This document shows positions 1-10,135 of a stretch of 64,000 nucleotides of DNA, piece after piece (the stretch's first letter is position 1; each line of letters opens with the position of its first letter). Source of the DNA: Chloropicon primus (taxonomy: Eukaryota > Chlorophyta > Chloropicophyceae > Chloropicales > Chloropicaceae); the NCBI GenBank assembly GCA_023205875.1, contig CP060769.1, positions 434,001 through 498,000 on the forward strand, read 5' to 3'. The position numbers were made by a program, and so were the translations under genes. The notes beneath the pieces were generated by a model, which saw only the letters and a program-made list of their open reading frames with translations, ran no database searches and was not told the DNA's origin.

Positions 1-1
1 A

Positions 2-316
2 GGGAACGTCACCACTGACGTCGTTCGGACGCTTCCAAACATCGTGCAGAAAGCTTATAACACCATCATGCCGCTGTTTCTCCTGAGCCCGGAGGAGGGG
101 GCGAGGTCCACGCTCTTTGCGGCGACGGCGTCGACGGCGAACGACGATTCCAAGGAAGTTTTCAATTACTTCAACTCGAACTGCGAGCCCACGATGCCGA
201 GCGTGGAAGCGAGGGATCCAGCGGAGGCTCAGAAGGTCTGGGAGTGGACCCTCGGCGAAGTCGATCCTTACCTGTCCAAGGAGGCCAAGGAGTTGGTGCT
301 TGCGATGAATGTGTGA
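2..316 (+). CDS. Short-chain dehydrogenase/reductase, C-terminal part (cut by window edge)
   Basis: The reading frame is open from the first bases of the window to a TGA at 314-316, giving about 104 residues of the C-terminal end. The segment has the layout of the tail of retinol-dehydrogenase/WWOX/TIC32-type SDR enzymes: an N-V-x-T-D motif after the cofactor domain, a hydrophobic stretch, S-P-E-E-G-A leading into T-L-x-A-A-T, then a tyrosine/cysteine-rich strand and a final W-E-x-T-L segment near the stop. These enzymes reduce or oxidise small carbonyl or alcohol substrates with NAD(P)H. The Rossmann fold and the YxxxK catalytic motif lie outside the window, so substrate and compartment cannot be told. 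The family call rests only on the C-terminal pattern. Confidence 0.7.
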   Translation, partial: GNVTTDVVRTLPNIVQKAYNTIMPLFLLSPEEGARSTLFAATASTANDDSKEVFNYFNSNCEPTMPSVEARDPAEAQKVWEWTLGEVDPYLSKEAKELVLAMNV

Positions 317-535
317 TTCATTTGTTACAAAAAGATATGTTATTTTGGAAAAAGGATACTTTTGTTAGGGGTGGGGGGGGGGCCGAACGAAAATCAAACC
401 AAACCAAACTAAACCAAACCGAACGTTCGCTGCTTCCTCCTTGCTTCCAATCCCGATTCCTTTCCGTTCCCATAATACAATATTACCGTCCACTGTACAA
501 TATAACTTCGTTCTATTTCATCGTATCCTGTTCCA
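317..535. other. Convergent intergenic spacer
   Basis: Short spacer between two 3' ends. It holds a G-run near 369-380 and an AAACC/AAACT pentanucleotide tract at about 399-421. No gene is seen. Confidence 0.6.
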
Positions 536-1510
536 TCACAATCGATTGGATTGCTGCGTCGTCAGCATATCCTCTATTGTGGGGTCCTCTGAAATATTGT
601 TCAAACCCGATGGAGTATCCGTCAAGCTATCCGAATCACTCGTGCCGTCCGCCACTCTCTTGTTGAAGGAGTTCCTGCCATCGTTGAAGGAGTTCCTGCC
701 GTCGTTGAAGGAGTTCCTGCCGTCGTTGAAGGAGTTCCTGCCGTCCGAGTTGAAGGAGCCCCTCGGGGAGTTATTTGCTGTGCTCACGGGCGTGACAAGA
801 TCCTGCTCCTCTTCCTTCTCATCGAGGCTGCCACTCCTGCCATCTGCAAAAATGTTTCCCAACCCAGGCGAGTCCCTTGGCATGGAGATCGACGAGGACC
901 TTCGGCCCTTCCGAAGGTTCTTGAAAAAATCAACAATGCTGCTTCGCCTCCGCCTGCTCCTGATGGTGGCTTCGCTCGGCCCTGAAGGAGTCTTGCCAGC
1001 GTCCTGAGAAGCCCGCCGGATCTTCCTCTGAACCTTCTGGCTCTGTTCCTGCTCACCCTTCTCAAACCTCGCCAGCTTCCTGCGGACTTCCATCTCCTTC
1101 CTCAGGTTGTACTGGAAGGTCTCCTTGCGCTTCTCCTTGATCTCCTGCTTGGACTGAGACCGCTTCTCGGCCCTCTTGGTCAACTCCATCGCCTTCTGAG
1201 AAGGCTTGTGGGCCGACAGGAACGACTGGGACTTCTTCCAAGCCTTGCCGTCCTTGATCGGCCTCAGCGAAGGCTGCAGCTTTGACTCCTTCTTCTTGTT
1301 CTTCATGTTGTTGATCGCTTTCAGGGTTTCCAGCTCTTGCTTCAAGCGGAGCTTCTCCTCTATCAGGCACTTTCTGCAGTAGATGGGGTCACCCCTCTTC
1401 ACGTACCACATCTTGGCCTCCTCGATACTCAACTGGTTCTGCGTCTTGTCCGCGCTCTTCTCGCACACGGAGCAGACTATGATGGCAGAATCACCTAAGC
1501 AGCAAAGCAT
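536..1510 (-). CDS. Unrecognised basic protein with a CX2C-X28-CX2C motif and DGRNSFN repeats
   Basis: A 324-residue ORF from an ATG at 1510 with a favourable context. The frame stays open about 60 nt upstream but without another ATG. Cysteines 13, 16, 45 and 48 form two CX2C pairs 28 residues apart, suggesting a small zinc ribbon. A charged, probably coiled segment follows (about residues 50-150), then a Lys/Arg/Ser-rich tail with RRRSS-like sites that look like basophilic kinase targets. Near the C-terminus the heptapeptide DGRNSFN occurs four times in a row. I do not recognise the family. A zinc-ribbon protein with a regulatory, phosphorylated tail is the most that can be said. Confidence 0.75.
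   Translation of the reverse strand: MLCCLGDSAIIVCSVCEKSADKTQNQLSIEEAKMWYVKRGDPIYCRKCLIEEKLRLKQELETLKAINNMKNKKKESKLQPSLRPIKDGKAWKKSQSFLSAHKPSQKAMELTKRAEKRSQSKQEIKEKRKETFQYNLRKEMEVRRKLARFEKGEQEQSQKVQRKIRRASQDAGKTPSGPSEATIRSRRRRSSIVDFFKNLRKGRRSSSISMPRDSPGLGNIFADGRSGSLDEKEEEQDLVTPVSTANNSPRGSFNSDGRNSFNDGRNSFNDGRNSFNDGRNSFNKRVADGTSDSDSLTDTPSGLNNISEDPTIEDMLTTQQSNRL
662..745 (-). repeat. Four 21-bp tandem coding repeats
   Basis: Four head-to-tail 21-bp units (662-682, 683-703, 704-724, 725-745) differ at one base and encode DGRNSFN on the minus strand. A degenerate half unit follows. The near identity suggests recent expansion, and copy number could vary between strains without shifting the frame. 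Confidence 0.95.
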
Positions 1511-3090
1511 CTTGGCAGGTCTCGGCTGGAAGAACCTCTCAACAGCAGCCACCGAATTCCTTTGGTGAACTTAAAAAAAATCTTTTGCTCGTTCCCTCTC
1601 CTTGAGGACCTTGTCTTGAAGCAAGTTATGTAAGAGAGTGACACGAGGGACTCAATCAACTGCCTGTGACATGCTCATGCTCCACGGTTGGCATGCGAAA
1701 AACAAAATGTTGTTGTGGGTCTTGTTCCTGTTCCCAATGCAGCGAGCCAAGGTGTGTATCTCAAAGCCAAAGAGAACAGGAAGGGACCCTGTGATGCAAA
1801 ATTCTTGCAAGCCTCGCGGAGTGGTGAACCCTTTGACCCCTTTGCTCTCCGCTTGGGCCACCCAACTACTCAAGGGGCCAAAATACTTGGCCTTGGCTCC
1901 AACGACTTTGCTCTTATGAACCTCCTGGACGATACCGGTCACCAAATGAGACAAGCGAGGGGTCCACCGAAAGCTTGGAAGCAGACGGTTCGTCTTGCGT
2001 GCTTAGTTACTCGAACTTGGTGGCGTTACCTTGCGCTTACGTCGACCAAAGGTCACGTCTTTGTTCAAGACGAAGACGCAAGACGAAGACGCCTCTTGAT
2101 TGAGTTGATTAAGAGAATTTTGTCAAAAACGGCTCGTTCTCGCTCTCGACACTGAACGTCCACGAAAGACGTTCCATCGGAACGGCAATGACGTAATCAA
2201 AGTGGAGGATAATGGATCGAAGCGTTGACGTGTTACATCGCAAAGGTGGACGATGTTTCGCTCGCGGCCGAAAGGTATCTTGGGATTTGAATAAGAAAAT
2301 CCAAAGACGGAATCGGAAAACGTGGACTCCTGGTGGAAAACTTCACCTCAACACGGCCATCCCTACTATAGCCCTTTGTGGAAATGTTCAACCTCCGCAC
2401 CTTTCAGTCGGCAGTTTGGAATTTCGGGGAAAAGAGAAGATGCTCCTGAGCTCTGGAGGACGAGGAGGAGGATGCCCCATTATGCCCCATTATGCCCCAT
2501 TATGCCCCATTATTATGCCCCATTATTATGCCTCATGATGATTAGCATCTGGATTAGCACTGACAGCCTGGAGGGCAGGAGGTTCCGGTTCCTCCCAGGG
2601 GATCTCGTGCGGATCACCAGGACCAGGGAAGAGCCTCCAGGCTTGAGCTATTGGTGGATTAAAATAACATTGTTGTTATATTTGGATTGACTAATGATGG
2701 ACTGTCACCCTCAAGACGGAGGGGAGAGAGATTGTCTTGTAATCTCTGTTTCTTGTTCGTGTGTTCTCTCTCTTGTCTTGTCTTTGTGTTCCTTTTTTCA
2801 AGAAGTGACAACAAGAGGACCTCCTGACTGGTGAGGTCACAAACGCACATGTTCTGTCACCCTCACTCACGTGGCCTTGGTCTCTTGGTCCTTGCCTTGC
2901 TTCTCCTGTCCTCGCCTTGCCTTGCTTCAAAGCGGGGGATGGGAGGATCCAACTCCCCAGACCTCGTCGCCGATGTAGCTTTCTCGACAGAAAGAGGAGT
3001 TTGGTTTGGTTTGGTTCCAAAAGATAACCAATCGATTCACCTTTCGAGAGGAATGTCTAAATTTATAACTAATCCTAATTGGGTTCAGCT
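1511..3090. other. 1.6-kb intergenic region without a recognised gene
   Basis: This lies upstream of the CxxC gene and downstream of QCR6. Open frames of 90-155 codons occur around 1640-2155 on both strands, but they have no recognisable domain and no coding-like codon use. It contains a 10-bp tandem repeat (2472-2533), TTTGG pentamers near 3000-3016 and a purine/pyrimidine-rich stretch around 2740-2800. Confidence 0.6.
2472..2533. repeat. ATGCCCCATT tandem repeat
   Basis: Four near-perfect 10-bp units of ATGCCCCATT are followed by two 13-bp variants that carry an extra ATT. Confidence 0.95.
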
Positions 3091-3372
3091 CTACTTCAGT
3101 TCCTTGAAGAGCTTGGGGCCCACGCAGTGGTCAATACAAGCCCAGTAGTCGAAATACTGCCCCGTGCAGTGAGCCTCGCCCGTCGTGTCCTTGGAAACTC
3201 TGTCTGTGCACTCTTGGTACGCTACCCAAGCTTTCACGCATTTTGGCTTGCAGAATTCTTCCAGCTGTGGACGCACGTCTTCTGGATCCTCTTCCTCTTC
3301 CTCCTCCTCGTCCTCAACGTCCTCCTCCGGCTCCTCCTCGTCGGCGTAAACGTACTTGGTAAACCACCACAT
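3091..3372 (-). CDS. QCR6: Cytochrome b-c1 complex hinge subunit (QCR6/UCRH)
   Basis: A 93-residue protein. The C-terminal ~65 residues match the hinge protein of mitochondrial complex III, which helps cytochrome c dock on cytochrome c1. The acidic D-P-E-D-V segment and the cysteines expected to form the paired disulphides of the helical hairpin (C-K-P-K-C, E-C, H-C, W-A-C-I-D-H-C) are present. A strongly acidic run of about 25 Glu/Asp residues precedes the domain, as in other QCR6 proteins. The start at 3372 is chosen because a clean acceptor (pyrimidine tract ending CCCCAG) sits one base upstream of the ATG. This suggests a 5'-leader intron ending right at the start codon. Confidence 0.9.
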   Translation of the reverse strand: MWWFTKYVYADEEEPEEDVEDEEEEEEEDPEDVRPQLEEFCKPKCVKAWVAYQECTDRVSKDTTGEAHCTGQYFDYWACIDHCVGPKLFKELK

Positions 3373-3819
3373 TCTGGGGCAACGAATCGAACAAAAAAGA
3401 GGAGTCAGAAACCCGAGCACTGTGACACGACATCATAATCCTGCAACGGACGCAGCTCCAGGTGGCATCAACTTCCTCACGAGCTCTCAAGACCGACGAA
3501 AGTCTCAAGCAATGGTAAGGCCTCGTTGGTTCCCCAACCGAACACACGCGTTTGGCTCGAGATCTTCTCGAGGACGACAATGGCTTCCATCAATTCACTC
3601 CACTCTCACGTCTCTCTTCACGCAATTGTAACCAACTCCCTCTCTTTACTCCACTCCACTCCACTCCACTCCATTCCATTCCATTCCATTCCGTGGGTTT
3701 GACCATGCACTCACAGCCACGACGGTCTCTCAACGAGAACACGCAATCACTCCGGCTTCGACACCTTCTCGAGGAGGACAATGCCTAGCACCCATCCCCT
3801 TGCCTCCCTCTCTCTCTCC

Positions 3820-3864
<45 letters not shown>

Positions 3865-4243
3865 GTGTTGTGTCTCGGGTCGCTCACCTGTTGTCTCTTC
3901 GTCGCGTCGCTCGTCGCCTCCGCTGCTTCTGCTCCTGGAGGTAAGATGGATTACGTAGAGCAAAGGCGCTGAAGAGGAAGGAGAAGTTCGTTCGTTCGCT
4001 CGGCTCCACTTCTGACGCCTCTCTTCCTCTGTCGGACTTTCGAAAGAAGCGAAAGCAAAAGCTCCCCGCCCATCAGCAACAGAATCAGAGTCGCCTTTGG
4101 TTAGTGGTTGGTGTGGAAGTTTAGTCAACAACAAGCTCCTCAGGGGGGGAGCACTAAACTACAAGGCAAAGAGATTAATCTATAAAGCAACTTCTTGATC
4201 GTACACTATCGTATCTCGTCGTACACGTGCCAGCACCTTCAAG
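3373..4243. other. Upstream region of QCR6 with microsatellites
   Basis: No gene is seen. It holds a pentamer tract that shifts from CCACT to CCATT units (about 3648-3697), a CT tract (about 3807-3862) and two copies about 209 bp apart of a short block around TTCTCGAGGA-GACAATG (3563 and 3771). The likely QCR6 leader intron lies at its left end. Confidence 0.6.
3648..3697. repeat. Pentanucleotide tract CCACT to CCATT
   Basis: Four to five CCACT units run directly into four to five CCATT units. This is a two-phase pentamer microsatellite. Confidence 0.95.
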
Positions 4244-5394
4244 CTAAGTCGAGGCGCTCCTGGTTCGATCGGCCATCGTTGGCAGCCCCACGTCGTACTT
4301 CCAGCTGATGTACCTCAAGGCGACGCACGTTCCGATCCCGGCGATCAGGCCAGTGGCCGCGGGGAGCTTGACAATGTGAGTCGTGATCACAAAAGAGGTG
4401 GCCGCTCCAAGCGCAGTTGTGGCGTAGAGCCCGCTGTCCGTGTGGAAGATCCAGGGCTTCTGCTGGCAAAGGAGGTCGCGAATGATGCCTCCAAACGTTG
4501 CTGTGACCATGCCGCAGACCGGGACGCACAGCCAGTGCATCCTCAGCTGCGTCTGTGGAGAGAGAGAGAGAGAGTCAGTCAGTCAGTCAGGCCGCCGCCG
4601 CTTGTGTGGTGGCGAGGGATTCGTGCTGCCACTCACCGCATGAATGGCTCCCACGCACGCAAAGGCCCCCAGCGCGATGGCGTCGGCCCAGTTCATCAGC
4701 TCCTGCTCGTGCTCCGCGAGGTTGAGGCCGGTGATGGCCTCTTTCCTTAGCTTTGGGTACAGGAAGAAGGTGGCGAGAGCGCTGGCGACAGCGAGAGCAA
4801 TGTACTGCGGCTGCTTGAGCCAGAACACCGGGGTGGTTCCGGTGATCAGGTCACGGACTGTGCCGCCTCCCACCGCCGTCGTGAAGCCGACGAGGCAGCA
4901 GCCCAGGACGTCCATCTGGGCCACGGTCGCCGCCTTCATCGTTCCCGTGAATGCGAACTTGCAAGAACAAACGAGGATTGTGTGTGTGAGGGTCAGTCAG
5001 GGGTTAAGATCGAGCCTTCGTGTTTGTGTTTGTGACTCACCAAGGCGGTGCCGACGTAGTCGAGGCCGACGAGGACTCTCTTGATGACAACGCATTCCAC
5101 GTACTCCAGCCTGAGCCTCCTCTGACTCGCAAACGACCTCTGGACCAAGCGGTTGGCATCAACCCTGGGAACCAAGAGCGGCCTCACCAGCTTGCTTGAA
5201 CTTTGAGTGAGGCACGGCGACGGCGACGACTTGGTCAGCAGTGCTGCGTTCCGAAGACACGGCGTCGTGGAGTTGAACCGCGCCGCTTGGGCGAACAAGC
5301 AAGAGGAGGAGGTCCCGCACGCCTGCTTCCTCGTCGCCAACGATGCCAGCGACCCCGTGAGCCTCCGAAGCAAGGACGACGACGACGACGCCAT
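4244..5394 (-). CDS. UPF0126/TRIC-type membrane protein (YadS/YicG family), probably organellar
   Basis: Three exons (5041-5394, 4637-4957, 4244-4552), both introns phase 0 (83 and 84 nt), give 327 residues. Two homologous halves each carry the family signature: F-A-x-T-G-T followed by G-G-G-T-V-R-D in the first, and F-G-G-I-I-R-D in the second, with about seven hydrophobic helices. Bacterial relatives are proposed glycine transporters and the fold is related to TRIC cation channels. Exon 1 encodes a ~100-residue Ser/Arg-rich leader (MASSSSSLLRRL start) that looks like a mitochondrial or plastid presequence, so an organelle inner membrane is inferred. The transported ion or metabolite is not evident. 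Confidence 0.88.
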
Positions 5395-5844
5395 GTTGAT
5401 TGATTGATTGATGATGATGCTTGAATGGATGATGAAGTTTTGTTGTGGAGGAAGGAAGAACATCTTTTCAGTACTTCGGTCGAGCGTGCGAGAGAGAGGT
5501 AGGGAGAGAGAGAGAGGTTGCGTCGCTCGCTCGTCCTCACGAAGCCAACGCATCTCGAGAGAGAAGGAGAGGGACAGAGCGATGTTTTGCTTGCTCCCTG
5601 GGCTGGTGTTGGCTTTCGCTCCTCACGGGAAACCCTCACCCTCGCGTTCCGACTTGAAGTGTTCGGCATCGCTGGAAAGACCGAGAGACACCCTTTCGAC
5701 ACCTGCCCCCTTCCTTCCCTCCCTCTCCCTCTCCCCCCCCTCGGCTCCACAAACAAGTGCCTTCCTCTCTCTTGCTCTCACGAGACATCCAGCAGCCCTT
5801 GTGCAAGCGTTCCCGATCACTCAGGACGCCATTCGGGTCGATGA

Positions 5845-5872
5845 AGGTATCCTCGGAAAGATCGTGAGACGT
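5845..5872 (-). promoter_or_regulatory. Recurrent leader motif, copy for the TRIC-like gene
   Basis: On the minus strand it reads CGTCTCACGATCTTTCC and then GATACCTT. This is among the best matches to the consensus shared by other leaders in the window and has the same sense as the gene. Confidence 0.6.
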
Positions 5873-6306
5873 ACTTTCGTGATAATCGATCCAAAACACG
5901 CCACAACGCCGTCCTCGACCCCCACAACCCCCCACGAACGCGATCACTCCCCTCCCCTTCCCCTGAGAAACGAAAACCAACCCAACGCACAAACGCACGA
6001 AAACCGTGTACCCCATTGCGTACACTCCGATCGCAACCTCATTTTTTTTCCTTTTTTTTTTTGATTTTTTTCCCTTGATCGATCGTGTGCGATCGCAAGA
6101 CGTGATCTGTACTCTTCGATCGAAACTCTTCGATTGTTTTTCGATCGTGGCGCGCGCCTCGCGAGCACAAGACGTGTTTCGCACTCGGCCGCGCGATCGA
6201 TCGAATCGCTGCGATCGAAAGAGAAAGAGAGAGAGAGAAGAGGAACCAGGCGGCACAACGCGATCGATCACAAACAAAACGAAACGCGAAGAAGCGCGGA
6301 GCGGAG

Positions 6307-6706
6307 GTGAGTCACCAGGGCACCACACACGACAGGGGCCAGCGCAAGAGAGAGGGAGGGCCTTGGTTTGCGCCGTCGCCGGTCGCGCAAGGTGTTGGGT
6401 GGTCTCTCTCTCTCTCTCTCTCTGTCTCTCTGTCTCTCTTGTGTGTGTGTTCTTCTTGAGGCCGCGGGCATGGCAAACGAGGGACAGAGGTTCCGCTCTC
6501 CTCTCCTCTCTCTGTCTCTGTCTCTGTCTCTGTCTCTGTTTCTCTCTTGCGGTTTCCTGGCCGCTTTCATCTTCTTCTTCTTCTTTTTGGACGGAGAGCG
6601 GACGGGACATGCCCACGAAGCGGCGAGCGAGACCAAGACACTGACCCTCTCTCTCTCTCTCTCACTCATGCTCTTGTTCCGTTTTCCGGTTTTCGTTTTT
6701 TTGCAG
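6307..6706 (+). other. Probable 5'-leader intron of the GYF gene
   Basis: A strong donor (GGAG|GTGAGT at 6307) and a strong acceptor (long T-tract then TTGCAG ending 6706) bracket 400 nt upstream of the start codon. Confidence 0.6.
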
Positions 6707-6920
6707 GAGATTGTTTGATTGAGAAACAAGCCACAGAGATCTGCCAGCATCAAAGAACAAGAACAAGAAGAACAAGAAGAACATCATCATCCAAAGAGGG
6801 TCAAAGCGTTTTTTGTTTTTGTTCTAGTTTTTTTTTTGTTGTTGTTGTGGAGTGAGAAGTTTTGTGTTCCTTAGGCGGAGAGTTCCCCACCACTCGACAT
6901 ACACACACACACACACACAT

Positions 6921-8957
6921 ATGGGCCGCCATGCAAATAGCGCAACTGAGTCGTCCGATGGAAAGAACGCAAAGGTGCAGCAGTTGACTCAGGCGGGCTC
7001 CAACAAGGAAGCGCCGGTCGGCGGGAAGCAGAAGGAGAGGAAGGAGCACCACCAAGTGGCGGTGCCTGAGAAGCAGCAGGTCAGTGCCAATGGCAACGTC
7101 AATGGCAAGGCGAACAGCAAGGGCGCCGGGAAGCATCAGGAGGACAAGGGCGGCGCCAAGGCCGTCGTTGCGGTGAACGGGGGGTCCGGAGACGCTCCCC
7201 ACCACCACCACCACCACCAGCAGCAGCAGAACGTGAACGGTCACGCCGCCGGGAGCAAGAAGGGCCAGAGGAGCAACAACAAGGGGTCCGGGGACTCGCT
7301 AGCCGAGAAGGAGAACAACAAGCAGACGCACTCCAATGGCGCCCCGGTGCAGAAGGACGCTCCGCAGGCGAACGGGCAGCACCAGCCGGCTTCCTCTGCG
7401 CGTGAGAATGGGGGTTCTGGGGGGCAACAGAGAGAGAGGGGTAACTTCAGGGGTGGCAGGGGTGGCTCGAGGAGGGGCTTCAACCACCAGAGGAGGTCGG
7501 GAGGGGGCCATAAGAGTTCTTCGTCGGGGGAGGCATCCGAGAAGCAGGGGAAAGGCAGCAGTCGCGGCTCTTCGCCAAAGCAGCAGTCCTCTCCGGAGGC
7601 CAGCAAGGATCACAGGAGCACCAACTCCTCCTCCTCCTCGACCTCGGACGCGGAGGAGCTTTCTCAGAAGCATCACCACGGAACGCCCGGAAAGTCGGCA
7701 AAGCTCACGGCGAACGGCGGAAAGCACGCCGCTGCCGCAGCCGCAAACACAAGCGCCGAAGACTCTGACAATCAGAAGCTCGAGGTGAAGGTCGACAACG
7801 GGGGGAACAGGAACGTGACCCTCGTCCAAGACCGGGGCTCCAACCAGTCTGGAAGGGGATCGAAGAAGGAGAGAAGCAGCAGGCAGCAGAAGGAGAAGGA
7901 GAACTCTTCTCACTCTTCTCAGTCGAGGGACGCCAAGCAGCAGCACCAGCAGAACCCTTCGCTGGGCGGCTCGTTCTACCTGAAGGATCCCAAGGGGAGG
8001 AAACTCGGGCCTTTCAGCGCGAGCGACATTGTGGCTTGGTTCGACGAGGGCATCCAGGTGTGCGAGGGCGACAGTGGCGGCTCTTGGGAAAACCTCCGGG
8101 GGGCAACCCTGAGCAAGTTGAGGAAGGGGAAGCAGCAGCAGCAGGGAAGGCAGGACGCGGCCCAATCCCACGCCCCAGCCGGCCAGGAGAAGCCGTCGTC
8201 TGGAAAGCAGCAGCAGCAGCAGCAGCAGGCCGACCAGCAGGCAGTTGTGCCGCTGCCGCAGAGGCAACCGAAGGAGCATCAGAGGAGGGGGACCCCCACA
8301 GGTGGCAAGAAGGAGCACGACTCGGGCTCGGAAAAGCATTCTTCGAAGCAGGCGGAGAAGGAGAAGGACCGATCTGCTTCCCAGCAAGGCGGCCAAGGGG
8401 CGCAGCAGCAGCAAAAGCAGCAGCAGCAGCAGCAGCAGCAGCATGTGGTGACCACCACGAGGGCACCAAAGCATGAGCAGCCCCCAAAGCAGCAGCAGCC
8501 TCTGCAGGAGGCCAGGGGAAAGGACACCTCCTCTGCCTACAAGAAGAACGTCAAGTACACCGACGTTGTTGTGCAGGATCTGTTTACCGGTGGGGTCAAG
8601 AGCAACCCGACGGAGGAGCCCGTGTGGAGGTACATTGACAACGAGCAGCAAATCCAAGGGCCTTGGACATCCAAACAGATGGTCTCTTGGTACAAGCAGG
8701 GCTATTTCGAGCTCAACTTGTTGGTCGTTGGCTGCGAGAGGAAGTTGTGTCCCCCCAACCTTCCAGGAAGGGACCGGTACACTCCTCTCGGCAAGCTCCT
8801 TCAGGACAATGCGACCAAGTTCCCCGGCAGCGCTGTCCAAGCTCTTCCTCAACAGGGTGGCTCGCCGCACCATCACAACAACAGGCACGGCGGCCACCAC
8901 GGCCACCACCAGCACGGCAACAACAACAGACGGGGAAATTACAGAAGGAGCAACTAG
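6921..8957 (+). CDS. Two-GYF-domain, glutamine-rich protein
   Basis: A single-exon 678-residue protein from an ATG just after a CA tract. Most of it is low complexity: Gln runs, His runs, Ser/Lys/Gly-rich stretches and an RGG-box-like block (about residues 175-195) typical of RNA-binding proteins. Two GYF-like modules are visible. The first (about 350-400) has F-Y-L-K-D followed by G-P-F-S and W-F-D-E-G. The second (about 567-630) has W-R-Y-I-D followed by G-P-W-T and W-Y-K-Q-G-Y-F. GYF domains bind proline-rich peptides and in GIGYF-type proteins link translational repression to mRNA decay. A cytoplasmic mRNA-regulatory role is inferred. Two divergent GYF modules near the C-terminus, rather than one, is unusual. 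Confidence 0.85.
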   Translation: MGRHANSATESSDGKNAKVQQLTQAGSNKEAPVGGKQKERKEHHQVAVPEKQQVSANGNVNGKANSKGAGKHQEDKGGAKAVVAVNGGSGDAPHHHHHHQQQQNVNGHAAGSKKGQRSNNKGSGDSLAEKENNKQTHSNGAPVQKDAPQANGQHQPASSARENGGSGGQQRERGNFRGGRGGSRRGFNHQRRSGGGHKSSSSGEASEKQGKGSSRGSSPKQQSSPEASKDHRSTNSSSSSTSDAEELSQKHHHGTPGKSAKLTANGGKHAAAAAANTSAEDSDNQKLEVKVDNGGNRNVTLVQDRGSNQSGRGSKKERSSRQQKEKENSSHSSQSRDAKQQHQQNPSLGGSFYLKDPKGRKLGPFSASDIVAWFDEGIQVCEGDSGGSWENLRGATLSKLRKGKQQQQGRQDAAQSHAPAGQEKPSSGKQQQQQQQADQQAVVPLPQRQPKEHQRRGTPTGGKKEHDSGSEKHSSKQAEKEKDRSASQQGGQGAQQQQKQQQQQQQQHVVTTTRAPKHEQPPKQQQPLQEARGKDTSSAYKKNVKYTDVVVQDLFTGGVKSNPTEEPVWRYIDNEQQIQGPWTSKQMVSWYKQGYFELNLLVVGCERKLCPPNLPGRDRYTPLGKLLQDNATKFPGSAVQALPQQGGSPHHHNNRHGGHHGHHQHGNNNRRGNYRRSN

Positions 8958-9099
8958 TCTATATTTTAATTAAACGTTTTGAAGCAAAACATGTATTAGG
9001 ACTTTGCCTGTCTTTTTCTTTGGATACAAGATAATACAAAAAGGAGACGGAGGGAGGGCCACACACACGCGCGCGCGTGCTCTCCCTCTCTGGTAGTCT
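8958..9099. other. Convergent spacer
   Basis: A short AT-rich 3' region shared by the GYF and HVA22 genes, with a CA/CG dinucleotide tract at about 9060-9080. Confidence 0.5.
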
Positions 9100-9800
9100 C
9101 TACCTCGGCGGAGGATTGAAGAAGGAAGTGAGCGCGTCCGCCACGGCCCGAGTTGTCGCGCTGGCCAAGTGCACGAACTTTCCGATGTCGCCTTCCGCTG
9201 CCCTTGCTTGGGCCCCAACTTCTTTCTCAGCATATGTCAGAGCAGCATCGACGGTGTTCTCGTGCTTCAGCAGGAGCGGCCTCATGTATTCCCTGTACAA
9301 CTTCTCCGCGCCCCTCTTCGACTGCATCCAGACCAACAAGCCCAGCTTGCAGTGGTAATACCACGGAAACATCTGAGACGGACAGAGAGTGGCGGCAGTG
9401 TTGGTGTGTGAGAAACGCGCCAATGACTCAGACACGCGCGGGGTGTCACGACACACACAAGAGAAGGAGAGACTTTTCGTGGGATGGATAAGACGAGACG
9501 CACCTGGAACAGAGGCTCTGCCCCTGCCTCCGCCATGGAAACGCAACCAAACACGCTCCAATAGGTGAGACAGTCCTGCCTGTCCCCCTCAACGCCACCT
9601 CCGAGCCACTGCTCGAGAGGGTTCGTGCCACTTGAACCCCCTTCCCTCGAACTCGCACGGATACTCCTCCTCTCCAGAGCCTTGAACGTCCGATAGACGG
9701 GGTACGCTGCGCCAACGAGCAAGCAGCATGCCTTGGCAAGTCCTGCCGTGTTCTTCGGACTCAGCAGAGCCGCCAAGCCCGCCTGCTGCACCAGACTCAT
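9100..9800 (-). CDS. HVA22/REEP/Yop1 family ER-shaping protein
   Basis: Two exons (9504-9800 and 9100-9372) joined in phase 0 across a 131-nt intron give 189 residues. The TB2/DP1/HVA22 pattern is clear: a hydrophobic hairpin, A-L-E-R-R-S, then the L-T-Y-W-S-V-F-G core. After the splice come W-Y-Y-H-C-K-L-G-L-L-V-W and R-G-A-E-K-L-Y-R-E-Y. These proteins insert hairpins into the ER membrane and bend it into tubules; plant HVA22 members are stress-induced. The insertion between A-L-E and L-T-Y-W is longer than usual and rich in Ser/Gly. The tail is an amphipathic, Ala-rich helix. Confidence 0.9.
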
Positions 9801-9940
9801 CTCTTCTCGCACACACACACTCACACACTCACTCTCTCGCTCTCTGCTGGCTTTGAGGCCAAAGGAAAGGAACACGAAGAAGAAGGATTATTTAGCCCTA
9901 TCCACCTCAAACGTCGTCCTTTCGCCTCGCGCGTGTAACG

Positions 9941-9963
9941 TTTCGAAAGATCGTGAGATAACG
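9941..9963 (-). promoter_or_regulatory. Recurrent leader motif, HVA22 copy 1
   Basis: The minus-strand core is TCTCACGATCTTTCGAAA, flanked by GTTAC on the far side. Confidence 0.6.
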
Positions 9964-10113
9964 CTTCCGTTTGTGGCGCTCTCCCTCGCTTCTGTCGTCT
10001 TTCTCGCTCCCCGCACCGTCCCAAAGCCTTACCTGTCACCACCACCAGCAAGAGAAAAGCATACGTTTCAGTCTCTCTCATCCTCATCACGGCGCCAAAT
10101 GTTTCAAGCAAAA

Positions 10114-10135
10114 GGTCTTTCGAAAGCCCGGAGCA
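10114..10135 (-). promoter_or_regulatory. Recurrent leader motif, HVA22 copy 2
   Basis: The minus-strand core is GGGCTTTCGAAAGACC. It lies about 171 bp from copy 1, one in each predicted leader module. Confidence 0.55.

Larger units (their letters stand above)
5395..6920. other. Divergent intergenic region between the TRIC-like and GYF genes
   Basis: No gene is seen. The left part is the leader of the minus-strand TRIC-like gene and carries one copy of the recurrent leader motif (5845-5872). The right part carries CGATCG-rich sequence (about 6075-6265), T-runs (6040-6070), CT/GT tracts and a probable 400-nt leader intron of the GYF gene. Confidence 0.65.

Noticed and set aside
1688-2155. 155-codon open frame in the spacer between the CxxC gene and QCR6
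   Set aside because: It starts at a non-ATG codon, has no domain, and overlaps a similar-length frame on the other strand. Possible gene relic, but unsupported.
9941-9963. CTTTCGAAAG as a heat-shock element
   Set aside because: Heat-shock elements need TTC and GAA separated by two bases in alternating arrays. Here they abut and occur singly, and the flanking CGTCTC and GATACC boxes are not part of such elements.
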